From: DUPU01 sp050952465
Lineage (GTDB): Bacteria > Bacillota > Dehalobacteriia > Dehalobacteriales > Dehalobacteriaceae
DNA: 64,000 nt
Direction of reading: 5' to 3'
Assembly: GCA_050952465.1 (NCBI GenBank)
Contig: JBMNKZ010000007.1
Coordinates: 496,001-560,000 of the forward strand
Under the pieces are notes generated by a model. It was not told the origin of the DNA. It saw only the letters and a program-made list of their open reading frames with translations, and ran no database searches. How positions within the stretch are numbered: the stretch's first letter is position 1; every line of letters starts with the position of its first letter. A program made the translations under genes and the position numbers. Below are positions 26,724 through 35,855 of the stretch, one piece after another.

Positions 26724-28130
26724 TTGCTGAATAGAGAACAACTTCCCGGTTTTGTAAATCTTAAAGAGGCATTGGCTGTAACACGGGAACAAAACCGGGA
26801 AAATCATCGTAAATTTATCAATCCGGAATTAGTAAAATTGATGGGCTTAATTAATTTCGATAAACTTTTTGTGCGTGCTCAAGGCGCTTCTGTCTGGGAT
26901 GAGGATGGCAATGAATATCTTGATTTTTTAGGGGGGTATGGGGCTCTTAATCTGGGCCATAATCACCCCAAGATTAATGCTGCCTTACAATTGGTACAAG
27001 ATACACCTAATCTTTTGCAGGCATCTTTGAATCCTTTAGCGGGTGTTTTAGCCGCAAATCTAGCTCTTTTTACCCCTGGGGATTTACAATACTCATTTTT
27101 TGGCAACAGTGGGGCGGAAGCGGTAGAAGGTGCTCTTAAGCTGGCTCGAGCAGCCACGGGTAGGGCAAAGATCGTTTCTTGTGAGGGTTCTTTCCATGGA
27201 AAATCCTTCGGGGCTTTATCCGTAACAGGACGGGAGAAATACCGGCAGCCCTTTTCGCCTCTGCTTCCGGAGGTTAATTTTATTCCCTATGGTGACAAAG
27301 AAGCACTGGAAAAGGTCTTGTCAGCAGGAGATACAGCTGCTTTTATAGTGGAGCCTATTCAGGGTGAAGGTGGTATCATTGTCCCTCCCGAAGGTTATCT
27401 AAGGGAAGTTCGGGACATTTGTTCCCGTTACGGGACTTTATTAATTGTAGATGAGATCCAAACCGGTTTTGGGCGGACAGGGAAAGTCTTTGCCTGTGAG
27501 CATGAGGGGGTTGTACCGGATATTTTGTGCATTGCCAAATCCTTCGGTGGAGGGGTGATGCCTTTAGCTGCCTACACTGCCAAAGAAGAAGTTTGGAAAA
27601 AAGCCTATGGAAGTTTGGCTAAGGCCACCTTACATACTTCAACCTTCGGGGGTAACAGCAAGGCCGCGGCGGCCGGAATTGCAGCCCTGGAGGTGCTCTG
27701 GGAAGAAAACTTAGCGGGCCAAGCAGAGGAAAAAGGTAATTATTTAAAGGACAAGCTGGTTGGCCTTTGGAAAAGGTACCCTTTTATTAAGGATGTCCGG
27801 GGACGTGGTTTGATGCTAGGTTTAGAGTTCGCAGGGCAGGAACACAGCTTGGTTAATAAACTAACCGGCGGAGCATTGGAAAAAGCGGCAGAGGAGTATT
27901 TAGGCTCATTAATCGCGGGAGAATTAATGAATAAGCATTATATTATCACTGCCTATACCCTAAATAACCCTAATGTGATCCGTTTAGAACCTCCCCTTAC
28001 GATTTCATATGCCCAAATTGACAGGATGATTGAGGCTTTGGATCAAGTTTGTCAAAAGAACAGGGGCTTTGGAGACATGCTTTTTTCCAGTGCCAAGACC
28101 GTAATCGGTAATGTATTCAAAAAGAAATAA
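26724..28130 (+). CDS. Class III PLP-dependent aminotransferase (putrescine/ornithine-type)
   Basis: The 468-residue protein starts with TTG, seven nt after AGGAGG (26711-26716). It has the class III features VWDEDGNEYLDFLGGYG, FFGNSGAEAVEGALKLAR, the PLP-aspartate motif LLIVDEIQTGFGRTG, and the Schiff-base lysine K272 in CIAKSFGGG. HTSTFGGNSKAAAAG is close to putrescine aminotransferases (PatA/YgjG) and acetylornithine-type enzymes. It is cytoplasmic. The probable reaction is transfer of an omega-amino group from a diamine or omega-amino acid to 2-oxoglutarate. A structured leader precedes it. Confidence 0.87.
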   Translation: MLNREQLPGFVNLKEALAVTREQNRENHRKFINPELVKLMGLINFDKLFVRAQGASVWDEDGNEYLDFLGGYGALNLGHNHPKINAALQLVQDTPNLLQASLNPLAGVLAANLALFTPGDLQYSFFGNSGAEAVEGALKLARAATGRAKIVSCEGSFHGKSFGALSVTGREKYRQPFSPLLPEVNFIPYGDKEALEKVLSAGDTAAFIVEPIQGEGGIIVPPEGYLREVRDICSRYGTLLIVDEIQTGFGRTGKVFACEHEGVVPDILCIAKSFGGGVMPLAAYTAKEEVWKKAYGSLAKATLHTSTFGGNSKAAAAGIAALEVLWEENLAGQAEEKGNYLKDKLVGLWKRYPFIKDVRGRGLMLGLEFAGQEHSLVNKLTGGALEKAAEEYLGSLIAGELMNKHYIITAYTLNNPNVIRLEPPLTISYAQIDRMIEALDQVCQKNRGFGDMLFSSAKTVIGNVFKKK

Positions 28131-28336
28131 GGTGTATCAGCTTTCTAATAAATCCGAACAATCAACTAAATATTTACATAAATATTCGGTATTGCTTTGA
28201 CAGATATTAGTTTTTTTGTTAAGATAATTATGTTTGAGGGACCTGAATAGAGGTTTATGAAGAAAAATTCTATTTGGGTAATTATTATGTCAAAAACCGG
28301 CTAAAATAGGACAAGATAAAATCTGGAGAGATGATC

Positions 28337-29746
28337 ATGAAAAAGAAATATGATGTTGTAATAATTGGTGCCGGCCCGGCGGGAATTTTTACGGCAATTG
28401 AATTAGCTCTAAAGAATCCCCGCATCAATACCCTGTTAATTGATAAGGGTCGTACTATTGAAAAACGGGCTTGTCCAGCCCGTAAACAAGGGAAATGCAT
28501 AAATTGCGAACCCTGCGGAATCACCAGCGGTTGGTCAGGAGCTGGGGCATTTAGCGACGGAAAGCTGTCTCTTTCTCCTGAGGTAGGGGGCCGGTTGACT
28601 GATTATATGTCTCGTGAAGAAGCTCAAGAAGGGATTAATTATGCCGACAAAATCTATCTAAGGTTCGGTGCCCAAGAAACTATTTATGGTCTTGATGAAA
28701 AACGGGTAGATGATATTGTTTACGAGGCATCTAAATACAGTATCCAGTTAATTCCTTGTCCGGTCAGGCATCTAGGCACAGAACGGGCCTTTGAAGTGTT
28801 GAAAGGCATGTATCATTACCTGGTTAACGAAACAAATACGGAGTTCTTAGAGCTTACTAAGGTTAAAGATATTTTAGTAGATGACTGTCAGGTAAAAGGA
28901 GTGCTTGTTGAGCCCAGAGGGAAGGAGCCTTTTGAGATTCTCTCAGATTTTGTTGTAGCAGCACCTGGGCGGGGCGGAGCTGAATGGTTGTCTAAGCAAA
29001 CTAAGGCCTTAAATATTAAAACTGAGAATAATGAAGTAGATATTGGGGTGCGGGTGGAAGTGCCTAATTCTATTATGGATCATCTCACCCGGGATTTATA
29101 TGAGGCGAAACTGGTTTATTATTCCGATACCTTTGATAACCGGGTACGCTCTTTTTGCGTTAATCCGGGCGGAGTAGTTTCTGAGGAGCATTATGACGGA
29201 CAGATTGCTGTGGTTAACGGTCATAGTTATGCTGATGAAAGTCTGAAAACTAATAATACTAATTTTGCTCTTTTGGTATCCACTAGGTTTACAGAGCCTT
29301 TTAATGAGCCCATTGAATACGGAAAATATATCGCCCGTTTGGCAAATATGCTGACAGGCGGCGGGGTAATGGTGCAGCGTTTGGGGGATGTCTTAAAGGG
29401 ACGCAGAACTGATTACGACCGTCTAAAAAAATCAACTACCTTACCCACCCTAAAAAGTGCTGTGCCTGGTGATTTAAGCTATGTTTTACCGGCTCGTTAC
29501 CTGACATCTATTATTGAGACATTGAAAGCTTTTGATAAAATTGCCCCAGGTATTTATGCCAAAAATACCTTGCTTTATGGGGCAGAGGTAAAGTTTTACT
29601 CATCAAAGGTCAGGGTTTCTAATAACTTTGAAACAGATGTAAGGCGTCTTTATGCTATTGGTGATGGAGCAGGGATTACCAGGGGATTAATGCAGGCCTC
29701 GGTAACCGGAGTGGTAGTAGCAAGGGATATCGCATCGAGGATGTAA
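28337..29746 (+). CDS. FAD-dependent oxidoreductase, COG2509-like
   Basis: The protein of about 469 residues has an N-terminal dinucleotide-binding site VVIIGAGPAGIFTAIEL and a cysteine-rich loop KRACPARKQGKCINCEPC, followed by GWSGAGAFSDGKL. The C-terminus has YAIGDGAGITRGLMQAS. This layout is that of the conserved 'FAD-dependent dehydrogenase' family found in many Firmicutes, of unknown reaction. The ATG at 28337 is preferred over 28331 because GGAGAG (28323-28328) is then 8 nt away. It precedes purA by 59 nt. Confidence 0.85.
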   Translation: MKKKYDVVIIGAGPAGIFTAIELALKNPRINTLLIDKGRTIEKRACPARKQGKCINCEPCGITSGWSGAGAFSDGKLSLSPEVGGRLTDYMSREEAQEGINYADKIYLRFGAQETIYGLDEKRVDDIVYEASKYSIQLIPCPVRHLGTERAFEVLKGMYHYLVNETNTEFLELTKVKDILVDDCQVKGVLVEPRGKEPFEILSDFVVAAPGRGGAEWLSKQTKALNIKTENNEVDIGVRVEVPNSIMDHLTRDLYEAKLVYYSDTFDNRVRSFCVNPGGVVSEEHYDGQIAVVNGHSYADESLKTNNTNFALLVSTRFTEPFNEPIEYGKYIARLANMLTGGGVMVQRLGDVLKGRRTDYDRLKKSTTLPTLKSAVPGDLSYVLPARYLTSIIETLKAFDKIAPGIYAKNTLLYGAEVKFYSSKVRVSNNFETDVRRLYAIGDGAGITRGLMQASVTGVVVARDIASRM

Positions 29747-29805
29747 ACCCTGGAGTTTATTTAATTGGTTTTTCGAAAGTTGATTAATTTGTGGAGGTGC
29801 TGCTA

Positions 29806-31089
29806 ATGTCGGCAGTGGTATTAATTGGAGCCCAATGGGGAGACGAAGGTAAAGGGAAGATTACAGATTATCTGGCAGAAAAGGCGGACATGGTGGTACG
29901 TTATCAAGGTGGCAGCAATGCCGGCCATACGGTAGTGGTAGGGAATGAGGAGTATAAGTTGCATCTGATTCCTTCGGGGATTCTATATCCTAATACCCTT
30001 TGTGTTATTGGAAATAGTGTTGTGGTGGATATAGTAACCATGTTTAAGGAGATTGACGAATTAACCGAGAGAGGAATTAGTACGGCCGGTCTCCGCATTT
30101 CAGAGCGGGCTCATGTAATTATGCCTTATCATCGCAAGCTGGATGAACTCCAGGAAGAAGGCAAAGGGGCAAATAAGATTGGTACCACTAAAAGAGGCAT
30201 TGGCCCGGCATATGTGGATAAAGCCTCCCGCATAGGTATCAGAATGGTAGATTTATTAGACAGAGAAGTTTTTGAAAAAAAATTAGAAGCCAATTTGCAG
30301 GAAAAAAACCTGATTTTTACTAAAGTCTATGGAGTGGAAGGATTCAGTAAAGAAGAAATAATTGCTCAATTTGAACCTTATATTGAAAGAATTAGACCCT
30401 ATATTACAGATACATCCGTTGTTATTAATGAGTCTATAGATAGGGGAGATAATGTTCTTTTTGAAGGAGCCCAGGGAACACTTTTGGATTTAGACCATGG
30501 AACTTATCCTTTTGTCACATCCTCCCATCCTATTGCCGGCGGGGCGTGTATCGGAGCGGGTATTGGCCCGACAAAGATTGGAAAGGTTTATGGTGTGGTA
30601 AAAGCTTACACCACCAGAGTAGGGGAAGGGCCGTTTCCCACCGAATTAACTGATGCTGTAGGGGAGAAAATCCGAAAAGAAGGATTTGAATTTGGAACTA
30701 CTACCGGCCGTCCTCGACGCTGTGGTTGGTTTGACGCCGTGATTGTGCGTTATAGCGTAAGAATGAGTGGTCTTACGGGGATTGCCCTAACCAAACTTGA
30801 TGTACTGGATAAACTTGAAGAGATTAAAATCTGCCATGGTTATGAATATCAAGGGAAAATATTAAAGGAATTTCCCGCAAGCCTCAAAACTCTTGGGGAA
30901 TGTAAGCCTATTTATGAAGTGATGGAAGGATGGAAAGAAGATACTACCCAGGCAAAAACTTTTGAAGAGCTACCGGAGAATGCAAAAAAATATGTTAAAA
31001 GAATTGAAGAATTGGCAGGAGTAAAAGTCTCCATTGTAGCAGTAGGACCTAAGAGGGATCAAACTATTATCAGAGAAGAGCTATACTAG
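29806..31089 (+). CDS. purA: Adenylosuccinate synthetase
   Basis: The 427-residue enzyme joins IMP and aspartate with GTP in AMP synthesis. GAQWGDEGKGKITDYL is the GTP-binding N-terminus, GGSNAGHTVV has the catalytic histidine, and TTKRGIGPAYVDKASR and TTTGRPRRCGWFDAV are conserved. The ATG at 29806 follows GGAGGTG (29793-29799). An upstream in-frame codon at 29791 lies on the ribosome site itself and is unlikely. Confidence 0.97.
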   Translation: MSAVVLIGAQWGDEGKGKITDYLAEKADMVVRYQGGSNAGHTVVVGNEEYKLHLIPSGILYPNTLCVIGNSVVVDIVTMFKEIDELTERGISTAGLRISERAHVIMPYHRKLDELQEEGKGANKIGTTKRGIGPAYVDKASRIGIRMVDLLDREVFEKKLEANLQEKNLIFTKVYGVEGFSKEEIIAQFEPYIERIRPYITDTSVVINESIDRGDNVLFEGAQGTLLDLDHGTYPFVTSSHPIAGGACIGAGIGPTKIGKVYGVVKAYTTRVGEGPFPTELTDAVGEKIRKEGFEFGTTTGRPRRCGWFDAVIVRYSVRMSGLTGIALTKLDVLDKLEEIKICHGYEYQGKILKEFPASLKTLGECKPIYEVMEGWKEDTTQAKTFEELPENAKKYVKRIEELAGVKVSIVAVGPKRDQTIIREELY

Positions 31090-31266
31090 GCGCTGCAGTG
31101 TTAAGAAGCTTTAATATCGGTATATTTTACTATGCTTTAGTTAAAACATTCGGCAAAAAAATAGTTGACAAGTCAAGGGTTTTAGTGCAATATATAAAGA
31201 GTCCGACAGGAACAGATCGAATTCCGGTGGGCGCACAGGGAAAATGAAAATTGCCAGAAATTGATA

Positions 31267-31295
31267 TTGACACAGAATTTCTTTTATAGTATCAT
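31267..31295 (+). promoter_or_regulatory. Promoter of the tRNA cluster
   Basis: TTGACA (31267-31272) and TATCAT (31290-31295) are spaced by 17 bp. Transcription would start about 31302, a few bases before tRNA-Lys. Another TTGACA lies at 31165 without an equally good partner. Confidence 0.7.
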
Positions 31296-31314
31296 AAGTA
31301 CCTGTGAGACACAC

Positions 31315-31390
31315 GAGCCATTAGCTCAGTCGGTAGAGCACCTGACTTTTAATCAGGGTGTCCCGCGTTCGAGTCGCGGATGGCTCACCA
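31315..31390 (+). tRNA. tRNA-Lys (TTT)
   Basis: Complete cloverleaf. The acceptor stem GAGCCAT pairs with ATGGCTC, the anticodon loop CTTTTAA has anticodon TTT, the T-arm contains GTTCGAG, and CCA is encoded. First of five tRNAs. Confidence 0.96.
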
Positions 31391-31400
31391 TTTTTTTTCT

Positions 31401-31479
31401 GGCCCGTTGGAGAAGCGGCTTAACTCACCAGCCTTTCACGCTGGCAGTTTCAGGGGTTCGAATCCCCTACGGGTCACCA
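31401..31479 (+). tRNA. tRNA-Glu (TTC)
   Basis: The acceptor GGCCCGT pairs with ACGGGTC (one G-T). The anticodon loop CTTTCAC sits in the stem CCAGC/GCTGG, giving anticodon TTC. The T-loop is GTTCGAATC and CCA is encoded. The acceptor G-T pair and 79-nt length are slightly unusual for Glu. Confidence 0.93.
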
Positions 31480-31484
31480 AACTT

Positions 31485-31560
<76 letters not shown>

Positions 31561-31567
31561 ATTATAC

Positions 31568-31644
31568 GGAACTGTGGTGTAGTGGTCTAACATGCCGGCC
31601 TGTCACGCCGGAGATCGCGGGTTCAACTCCCGTCAGTTCCGCCA
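31568..31644 (+). tRNA. tRNA-Asp (GTC)
   Basis: The acceptor GGAACTG pairs with CAGTTCC, the anticodon loop CTGTCAC gives GTC, and CCA is encoded. Confidence 0.96.
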
Positions 31645-31698
31645 TTAAAAATTCAGCAGTTTAATAACTGCTCTTTGTTTTCTCAAAAAGGTTTTTAT

Positions 31699-31772
31699 GC
31701 GGGTGTAGCTCAGTGGTAGAGCGCTGGCTTCCCAAGCCAGTTATGTGGGTTCGATTCCCATCACCCGCTCCA
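31699..31772 (+). tRNA. tRNA-Gly (CCC)
   Basis: The acceptor GCGGGTG pairs with CACCCGC, the anticodon stem CTGGC/GCCAG encloses TTCCCAA with anticodon CCC, and CCA is encoded. Last of the cluster, separated from tRNA-Asp by 54 nt. Confidence 0.95.
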
Positions 31773-31788
31773 AATTTTTTGTCAGTTT

Positions 31789-31850
31789 AAACCAAGGGGA
31801 CGTTTCGTCTGGTCATTTGACTGGAAGAACCGCCCCCTTGGTTTATTGGT
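31789..31850 (+). terminator. Terminator-like stem closing the tRNA cluster
   Basis: AAACCAAGGGG (31789-31799) pairs with CCCCTTGGTTT (31834-31844) over a 34-nt loop that contains a further short hairpin. The T-tract is weak (TTTATTGG). Confidence 0.6.
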
Positions 31851-31866
31851 CTAATAATTTGATACG

Positions 31867-31894
31867 TGTCAAAACACATTTATTATGGTATAAT
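31867..31894 (+). promoter_or_regulatory. Promoter of scfA
   Basis: TATAAT (31889-31894), preceded by TGG, forms an extended -10. A weak -35 TGTCAA (31867-31872) is 16 bp upstream. The leader to the scfA start is about 38 nt and contains AAAGGAGG. Confidence 0.65.
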
Positions 31895-31938
31895 ATCTGA
31901 CGTGAACAAAAGGTGACTTACATAAAGGAGGAAAAAAG

Positions 31939-32079
31939 ATGGGAAAACATATTAAAACCGTTGTTATCGGTAATTTAAAAGAGACAGTGAAGGACGGAGG
32001 ATGTGGAACCTGCCAAACTTCCTGTCAGTCAGCTTGCAAAACTTCCTGTACGGTGGGAAATCAAGTTTGCGCGAAATAA
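31939..32079 (+). CDS. scfA: SCIFF peptide: six-cysteine ranthipeptide precursor
   Basis: This 46-codon gene encodes a short leader (MGKHIKTVVIGNLKE...) and a core with six cysteines at positions 22, 25, 29, 33, 37 and 44. The stretch CQTSCQSACKTSCTV is the near-invariant SCIFF signature. SCIFF peptides are ribosomally made and receive Cys-to-Thr or similar thioether crosslinks from the radical SAM enzyme encoded next to them. The threonines between the cysteines are the expected acceptors. RBS AAAGGAGG is 8 nt from the ATG. The biological role is not settled; a signalling role has been proposed for ranthipeptides. Identification rests on the cysteine pattern and the partner gene. Confidence 0.95.
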   Translation: MGKHIKTVVIGNLKETVKDGGCGTCQTSCQSACKTSCTVGNQVCAK

Positions 32080-32097
32080 CGAGGCGTAAGTAAAAAT

Positions 32098-32133
32098 GGC
32101 CTTAACCTATTTTGGGGAGGGCCTAATTTTTTT
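32098..32133 (+). terminator. Partial terminator/attenuator between scfA and scfB
   Basis: GGCCTT (32098-32103) pairs with GAGGCC-type sequence ending at 32123, with a small internal mismatch, followed by TAATTTTTTT. It would let most transcripts stop after scfA, giving excess precursor over maturase. Confidence 0.6.
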
Positions 32134-32144
32134 AATAAAGGGGT

Positions 32145-33533
32145 ATGAAGTTTTTGGAAAAGGAACTTAAATTAAATGTAAATGATACTCATAAGTTTGA
32201 AATAGACGGAACGAAAATCCTCCTGGATGTTAATTCAGGTTCAGTTCATGTTATAGATGATATGATGTGGGGTTTTCATGATGCCCTGCAGAAAAGTGAA
32301 GGTAACTTAAATGAGGCAATGTTGGACTTTGCAGGGGATTTTGGGCAAGCTCAGGCAGAGGAATTAAAAGAAGAGGTTCTCGAATTAATAGAAGAAGGGA
32401 AGCTCTTTGCTGCTGATATCTTTGAAGGAAAATATGAACCGCCGGAAAAACCGGTATTAAAATCATTATGCTTAAATGTATCCCATGATTGTAACTTAAG
32501 ATGTGCCTATTGTTTTGCCGGAAGCGGGCATTTTGGCGGCGAGCGATTATTAATGCCCTTGGAGATAGGGAAAAAAGCCATTGATTATTTAATGGAACAT
32601 TCCGGTCAAAGGAAACATTGCGAAATGGATTTCTTTGGCGGCGAGCCTTTGATGAATATTAACGTGGTCAAGGAATTAATCGCATATGGCCGGAAACAGG
32701 AAATTAAATACGGTAAACAGATTAAATTCACCTTAACCACAAATGCAGTTGCCTTGAATAAAGAAACTCAGGATTTTCTTAATAGGGAAAATATCAGTGT
32801 CGTGTTAAGCTTGGATGGTCGGCCTGAGGTTAATGACCGCGCAAGAAAGTTTCCTTCCGGTAAGGGCAGCTACGACTTCATTAATGCCAATATAAAAAGG
32901 TTTGTTGAGAGTAGGCAGTACCAAAACTATTATGTCCGGGGGACTTATACCGGATGGAATAAGGACTTTTTTCAGGATGCAGAGCATATGGTGGAAGAAG
33001 GATATGATATTATTTCGTTGGAACCTGTCGTAACAGCGGAGAAGGATGACTATGCTTTATCTGAAAAGGATTTGCCAAAACTTCGTGAAGAGTATCTGAA
33101 GCTCGCCCATTATTATCGAAAAAGAAAAAAAGAAGGCCGGCCTTTTAATTTTTTCCACTTTAATTTGGATCTTAACCATGGGCCCTGTCTCCCGAAGAGA
33201 CTGACTGGGTGTGGTGCCGGTCATGAATATATGGTGGTTACTCCGGAGGGGGGCTTTTATCCCTGTCATCAATTTGTCGGCCGGGAAGAGTATAAAATGG
33301 GCTGTTTGGATTCCGGGATCATAGATGACGAAATAAGAAGAAAGTTTCAAAGAGCACATATCTATAATAAGCCCAGATGTATGAAGTGTTGGGCCAGGTT
33401 TTATTGCAGCGGGGGTTGTCATGCCAATGCCGATGCTTTTAATCATGATATTTACCAACCCTATCAGCTGGGATGTGAACTGCAAAAGCTTCGTCTGGAA
33501 TGTGCTATCTGGCTCCAAGTAGTTGATGCTTAG
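32145..33533 (+). CDS. scfB: Radical SAM/SPASM thioether maturase of the SCIFF peptide
   Basis: The 462-residue enzyme begins with a peptide-recognition (RRE-like) region at about residues 1-100 and then the radical SAM motif C116-NLR-C120-AY-C123 that binds the SAM [4Fe-4S] cluster. GGEPLM and a TIM-barrel core follow. The C-terminal SPASM region (about 365-450) holds many cysteines (CGAGHEY, YPCHQF, CMKCWARFYCSGGCH, GCEL) for two auxiliary clusters. It forms the thioether links in ScfA. The ATG has RBS AAAGGGG. The scfA-scfB pairing with a 65-nt gap is standard. Confidence 0.95.
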   Translation: MKFLEKELKLNVNDTHKFEIDGTKILLDVNSGSVHVIDDMMWGFHDALQKSEGNLNEAMLDFAGDFGQAQAEELKEEVLELIEEGKLFAADIFEGKYEPPEKPVLKSLCLNVSHDCNLRCAYCFAGSGHFGGERLLMPLEIGKKAIDYLMEHSGQRKHCEMDFFGGEPLMNINVVKELIAYGRKQEIKYGKQIKFTLTTNAVALNKETQDFLNRENISVVLSLDGRPEVNDRARKFPSGKGSYDFINANIKRFVESRQYQNYYVRGTYTGWNKDFFQDAEHMVEEGYDIISLEPVVTAEKDDYALSEKDLPKLREEYLKLAHYYRKRKKEGRPFNFFHFNLDLNHGPCLPKRLTGCGAGHEYMVVTPEGGFYPCHQFVGREEYKMGCLDSGIIDDEIRRKFQRAHIYNKPRCMKCWARFYCSGGCHANADAFNHDIYQPYQLGCELQKLRLECAIWLQVVDA

Positions 33534-33564
33534 AAATCGGTAACCTTTTGCCGGGAGGTTTTAT

Positions 33565-34248
33565 ATGGAAGCCTTTCTTCATGAAACGATACCTCAATTA
33601 CTCCAGAATATTTCTTTGATCACCTTTATGGCCGTCTATGTCGCAGGGTTACTCACTAGTATCAGTCCCTGTACCTTGGCCATCATTCCGGTTATGATCG
33701 GTTATATCGGAGGATATGGCCATCCTTCCAGGTTTAAAGGGTTCTTTCTATCTTTGTTTTTTGTTTTGGGCATGTCTCTTACCTTTGCGCTTTTAGGGAT
33801 TTTAGCCGTAGGTTTAAGAAATATTTTTGGTGCCGTGGGAATGGTGTGGTATTTTATTATCGGGGGTATCTGCATCCTGATGGGATTGAATCTTTTGCAG
33901 GTATGGCAGATGCGGTTGCCAGTTTTAAAAATTGTGCCTCCCAGATTAGGCGGCTATTTTGGTGCCTTAGTTGTTGGATTATTCTTTGGGATAGTCGCCT
34001 CCCCCTGTGCTACCCCGGTTCTCGTGGCAATTTTAGCTATGGTCACTTCCACGGCTAATATCTTCCTCGGTGGCCTGTTGCTTTTTTTCTATGGGTTAGG
34101 CCATGGTGTGCCCTTGATTTTAGCCGGAACTTTTACAGGGTTCTTGAAAAGCATCAAAGGATGTCAAAAAAATGCCCAATATGTAAGCTATGTCAGCGGA
34201 ATTATTTTAGTACTAATTGGCCTGTATTTCATTTATTTAGCCAGTTAA
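33565..34248 (+). CDS. ccdA: CcdA/DsbD-type membrane thiol-disulfide transporter
   Basis: The 227-residue protein has six hydrophobic segments. Cysteines occur in SPCTLAIIPV near the first segment and SPCATPVLVAIL near the fourth. This pair of SPC motifs is the mark of CcdA proteins, which carry reducing equivalents across the membrane to extracytoplasmic thioredoxin-like proteins (for cytochrome c maturation or other redox repair). The RBS is GGGAGG. It is 31 nt downstream of scfB, so it may be cotranscribed, but no established link to SCIFF is known to me. A terminator was not seen before the next gene. Confidence 0.85.
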   Translation: MEAFLHETIPQLLQNISLITFMAVYVAGLLTSISPCTLAIIPVMIGYIGGYGHPSRFKGFFLSLFFVLGMSLTFALLGILAVGLRNIFGAVGMVWYFIIGGICILMGLNLLQVWQMRLPVLKIVPPRLGGYFGALVVGLFFGIVASPCATPVLVAILAMVTSTANIFLGGLLLFFYGLGHGVPLILAGTFTGFLKSIKGCQKNAQYVSYVSGIILVLIGLYFIYLAS

Positions 34249-34339
34249 AAAGTTTTTAAATAGCAAAGAAATAGATAAGGAATTGTCAGAATGTAGCTTA
34301 AAAAGTAAAATTATAATTTACCAATAAGCAAAATTATGG

Positions 34340-34345
34340 TATACT
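34340..34345 (+). promoter_or_regulatory. -10 element for the M23 peptidase gene
   Basis: TGGTATACT is an extended -10. The 85-nt leader that follows contains a GCAGG/CCTGC hairpin (34375-34392) and a good RBS before 34430. No known regulatory RNA was recognised. Confidence 0.5.
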
Positions 34346-34429
34346 CATGACTAGATTTAAAAAGAAAAAGGGATGCAGGATAAAAAACCTGCGGCGGGAT
34401 CCTAAATAAGGCTGTGAAAGGGGGCAGGT

Positions 34430-35848
34430 ATGTTTACTTTTACAAAAAATGACTTGCGGCAAAATTCACCTAAAAAACACAGATTAGCGGGAAAAAGTCT
34501 TTTTAAAGCAAAGAAAAATCTGATTTTTGTCATTGGTTTTATGACTTTGGTTTTGTTGGCGGGAATTTGGATACATAATATTAATAGTATTGCTTATGCC
34601 GTTACTGTAAATGGGAAGCAGACATTAGTTTACGAAAACAAAGACCAGGCAGAACAGGCAGTTAAAAAATTCCTGGAAACAAAATCACAGGAAATTGGCA
34701 AGACTGTAACTACAGATGATAAAATTGAAGTGAAAGAGATCAGAATTGCCAAAAAAGACGAAGTGTTATCAACCGGGGACGACATTAAACTGTTGGAAGA
34801 AAAGTTGCAAATGTTGGTACCGGGTGCCGCTTTAATTATTAATGGAGAGGAAAAAGTAATCCTTCCTGATCAAAAAGCTGCGGAAAATCTTCTTGAGGAG
34901 ATCAAAGTTCATTATACACCTACCGGAAAGGGAATTAATGTTGTTAAGGTAGAGCTGAAAGAAGATGTTAAAATAATAGAAAAAAATGTTCCCATGGATA
35001 AAGTAACTGATGAAGAATCAGCCTTTCATCTTTTGACCCTTGGTGCGGAAAAAATGGTGACCCACACAGTGGAAAAAGGAGAGTCCTTTTGGTCTATTGC
35101 CAAGGCTAATAAGATGAGTGTAAAAGATTTAGAGGAGGCAAATCCTGAATATAATCCGGACAAGATTCAAATCGGAGATGAAATTAAACTGGTAAAGATG
35201 GATCCCATAATTCATGTTACCACGGTTTCGGAATTTACAGAGGTTAAAAAGGTACCCTATAGTGTTGTTGTGGAAAATGATAATAACATGCTTAGAGGTA
35301 AGGAAAAGGTAAAACAAGCTGGAAAAGACGGTTCAAAGGAATTTAAATATCTCCTGGTTGAAGAGAATGGCAGACAGGTAGATAAACAGTTTGTTAGTGG
35401 AACCGTGCTCAATAAGCCTGTGGATAAGGTTGTCGTTAGGGGCACAAAGTTAGTGCTTGCTTCTCGAGGAAGCGGGGGCAGTGGAGATTTAAGGTGGCCG
35501 ATTAGGGGAAGGATTACTTCCAGATTTGGCTCTCGTAGTCTGGGATATCATACTGGATTAGACATTGATGGGTCTACCGGGGATCCGGTACGTGCGGCGG
35601 AAGCAGGGACAGTTACCTATGTCGGCAGGGATGGGAATTACGGTAAAGTTGTTCGCATCAATCATGGTAATGGAATTCAGACCTGGTATGCTCACCTCTC
35701 CGCTTACGAAGTCAAAACCGGGGACAAGGTTAGCCGGGGTGATTTAATCGGCCGAGTAGGAAGTACTGGCCGAAGCACTGGATCTCATCTTCATTTTGAA
35801 GTGAGAATTAATGGAAATGCAGTTAATCCCCTTAAATACCTAGATTAA
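34430..35848 (+). CDS. Cell-wall M23 peptidase with LysM and G5 domains
   Basis: The 472-residue protein has a cytoplasmic N-terminus, one membrane anchor (about residues 30-50), an extended extracellular part, a LysM domain (about 205-250, HTVEKGESFWSIAKANKM), a G5 domain (about 255-340) and a C-terminal M23 domain (about 365-472). The zinc site is seen as HTGLDIDG, HYAHL-type WYAHLSAY and SHLHFEVR. Such proteins cut peptidoglycan cross-bridges or peptides and help growth, division or sporulation. The RBS is AAAGGGGG before the ATG. Confidence 0.93.
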   Translation: MFTFTKNDLRQNSPKKHRLAGKSLFKAKKNLIFVIGFMTLVLLAGIWIHNINSIAYAVTVNGKQTLVYENKDQAEQAVKKFLETKSQEIGKTVTTDDKIEVKEIRIAKKDEVLSTGDDIKLLEEKLQMLVPGAALIINGEEKVILPDQKAAENLLEEIKVHYTPTGKGINVVKVELKEDVKIIEKNVPMDKVTDEESAFHLLTLGAEKMVTHTVEKGESFWSIAKANKMSVKDLEEANPEYNPDKIQIGDEIKLVKMDPIIHVTTVSEFTEVKKVPYSVVVENDNNMLRGKEKVKQAGKDGSKEFKYLLVEENGRQVDKQFVSGTVLNKPVDKVVVRGTKLVLASRGSGGSGDLRWPIRGRITSRFGSRSLGYHTGLDIDGSTGDPVRAAEAGTVTYVGRDGNYGKVVRINHGNGIQTWYAHLSAYEVKTGDKVSRGDLIGRVGSTGRSTGSHLHFEVRINGNAVNPLKYLD

Positions 35849-35855
35849 TTAAATT

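Noticed and set aside
34375..34430. Cyclic-di-AMP (ydaO-type) riboswitch before the M23 peptidase gene
   Set aside because: Such switches often precede wall peptidase genes, but only one short hairpin and none of the conserved core is present.
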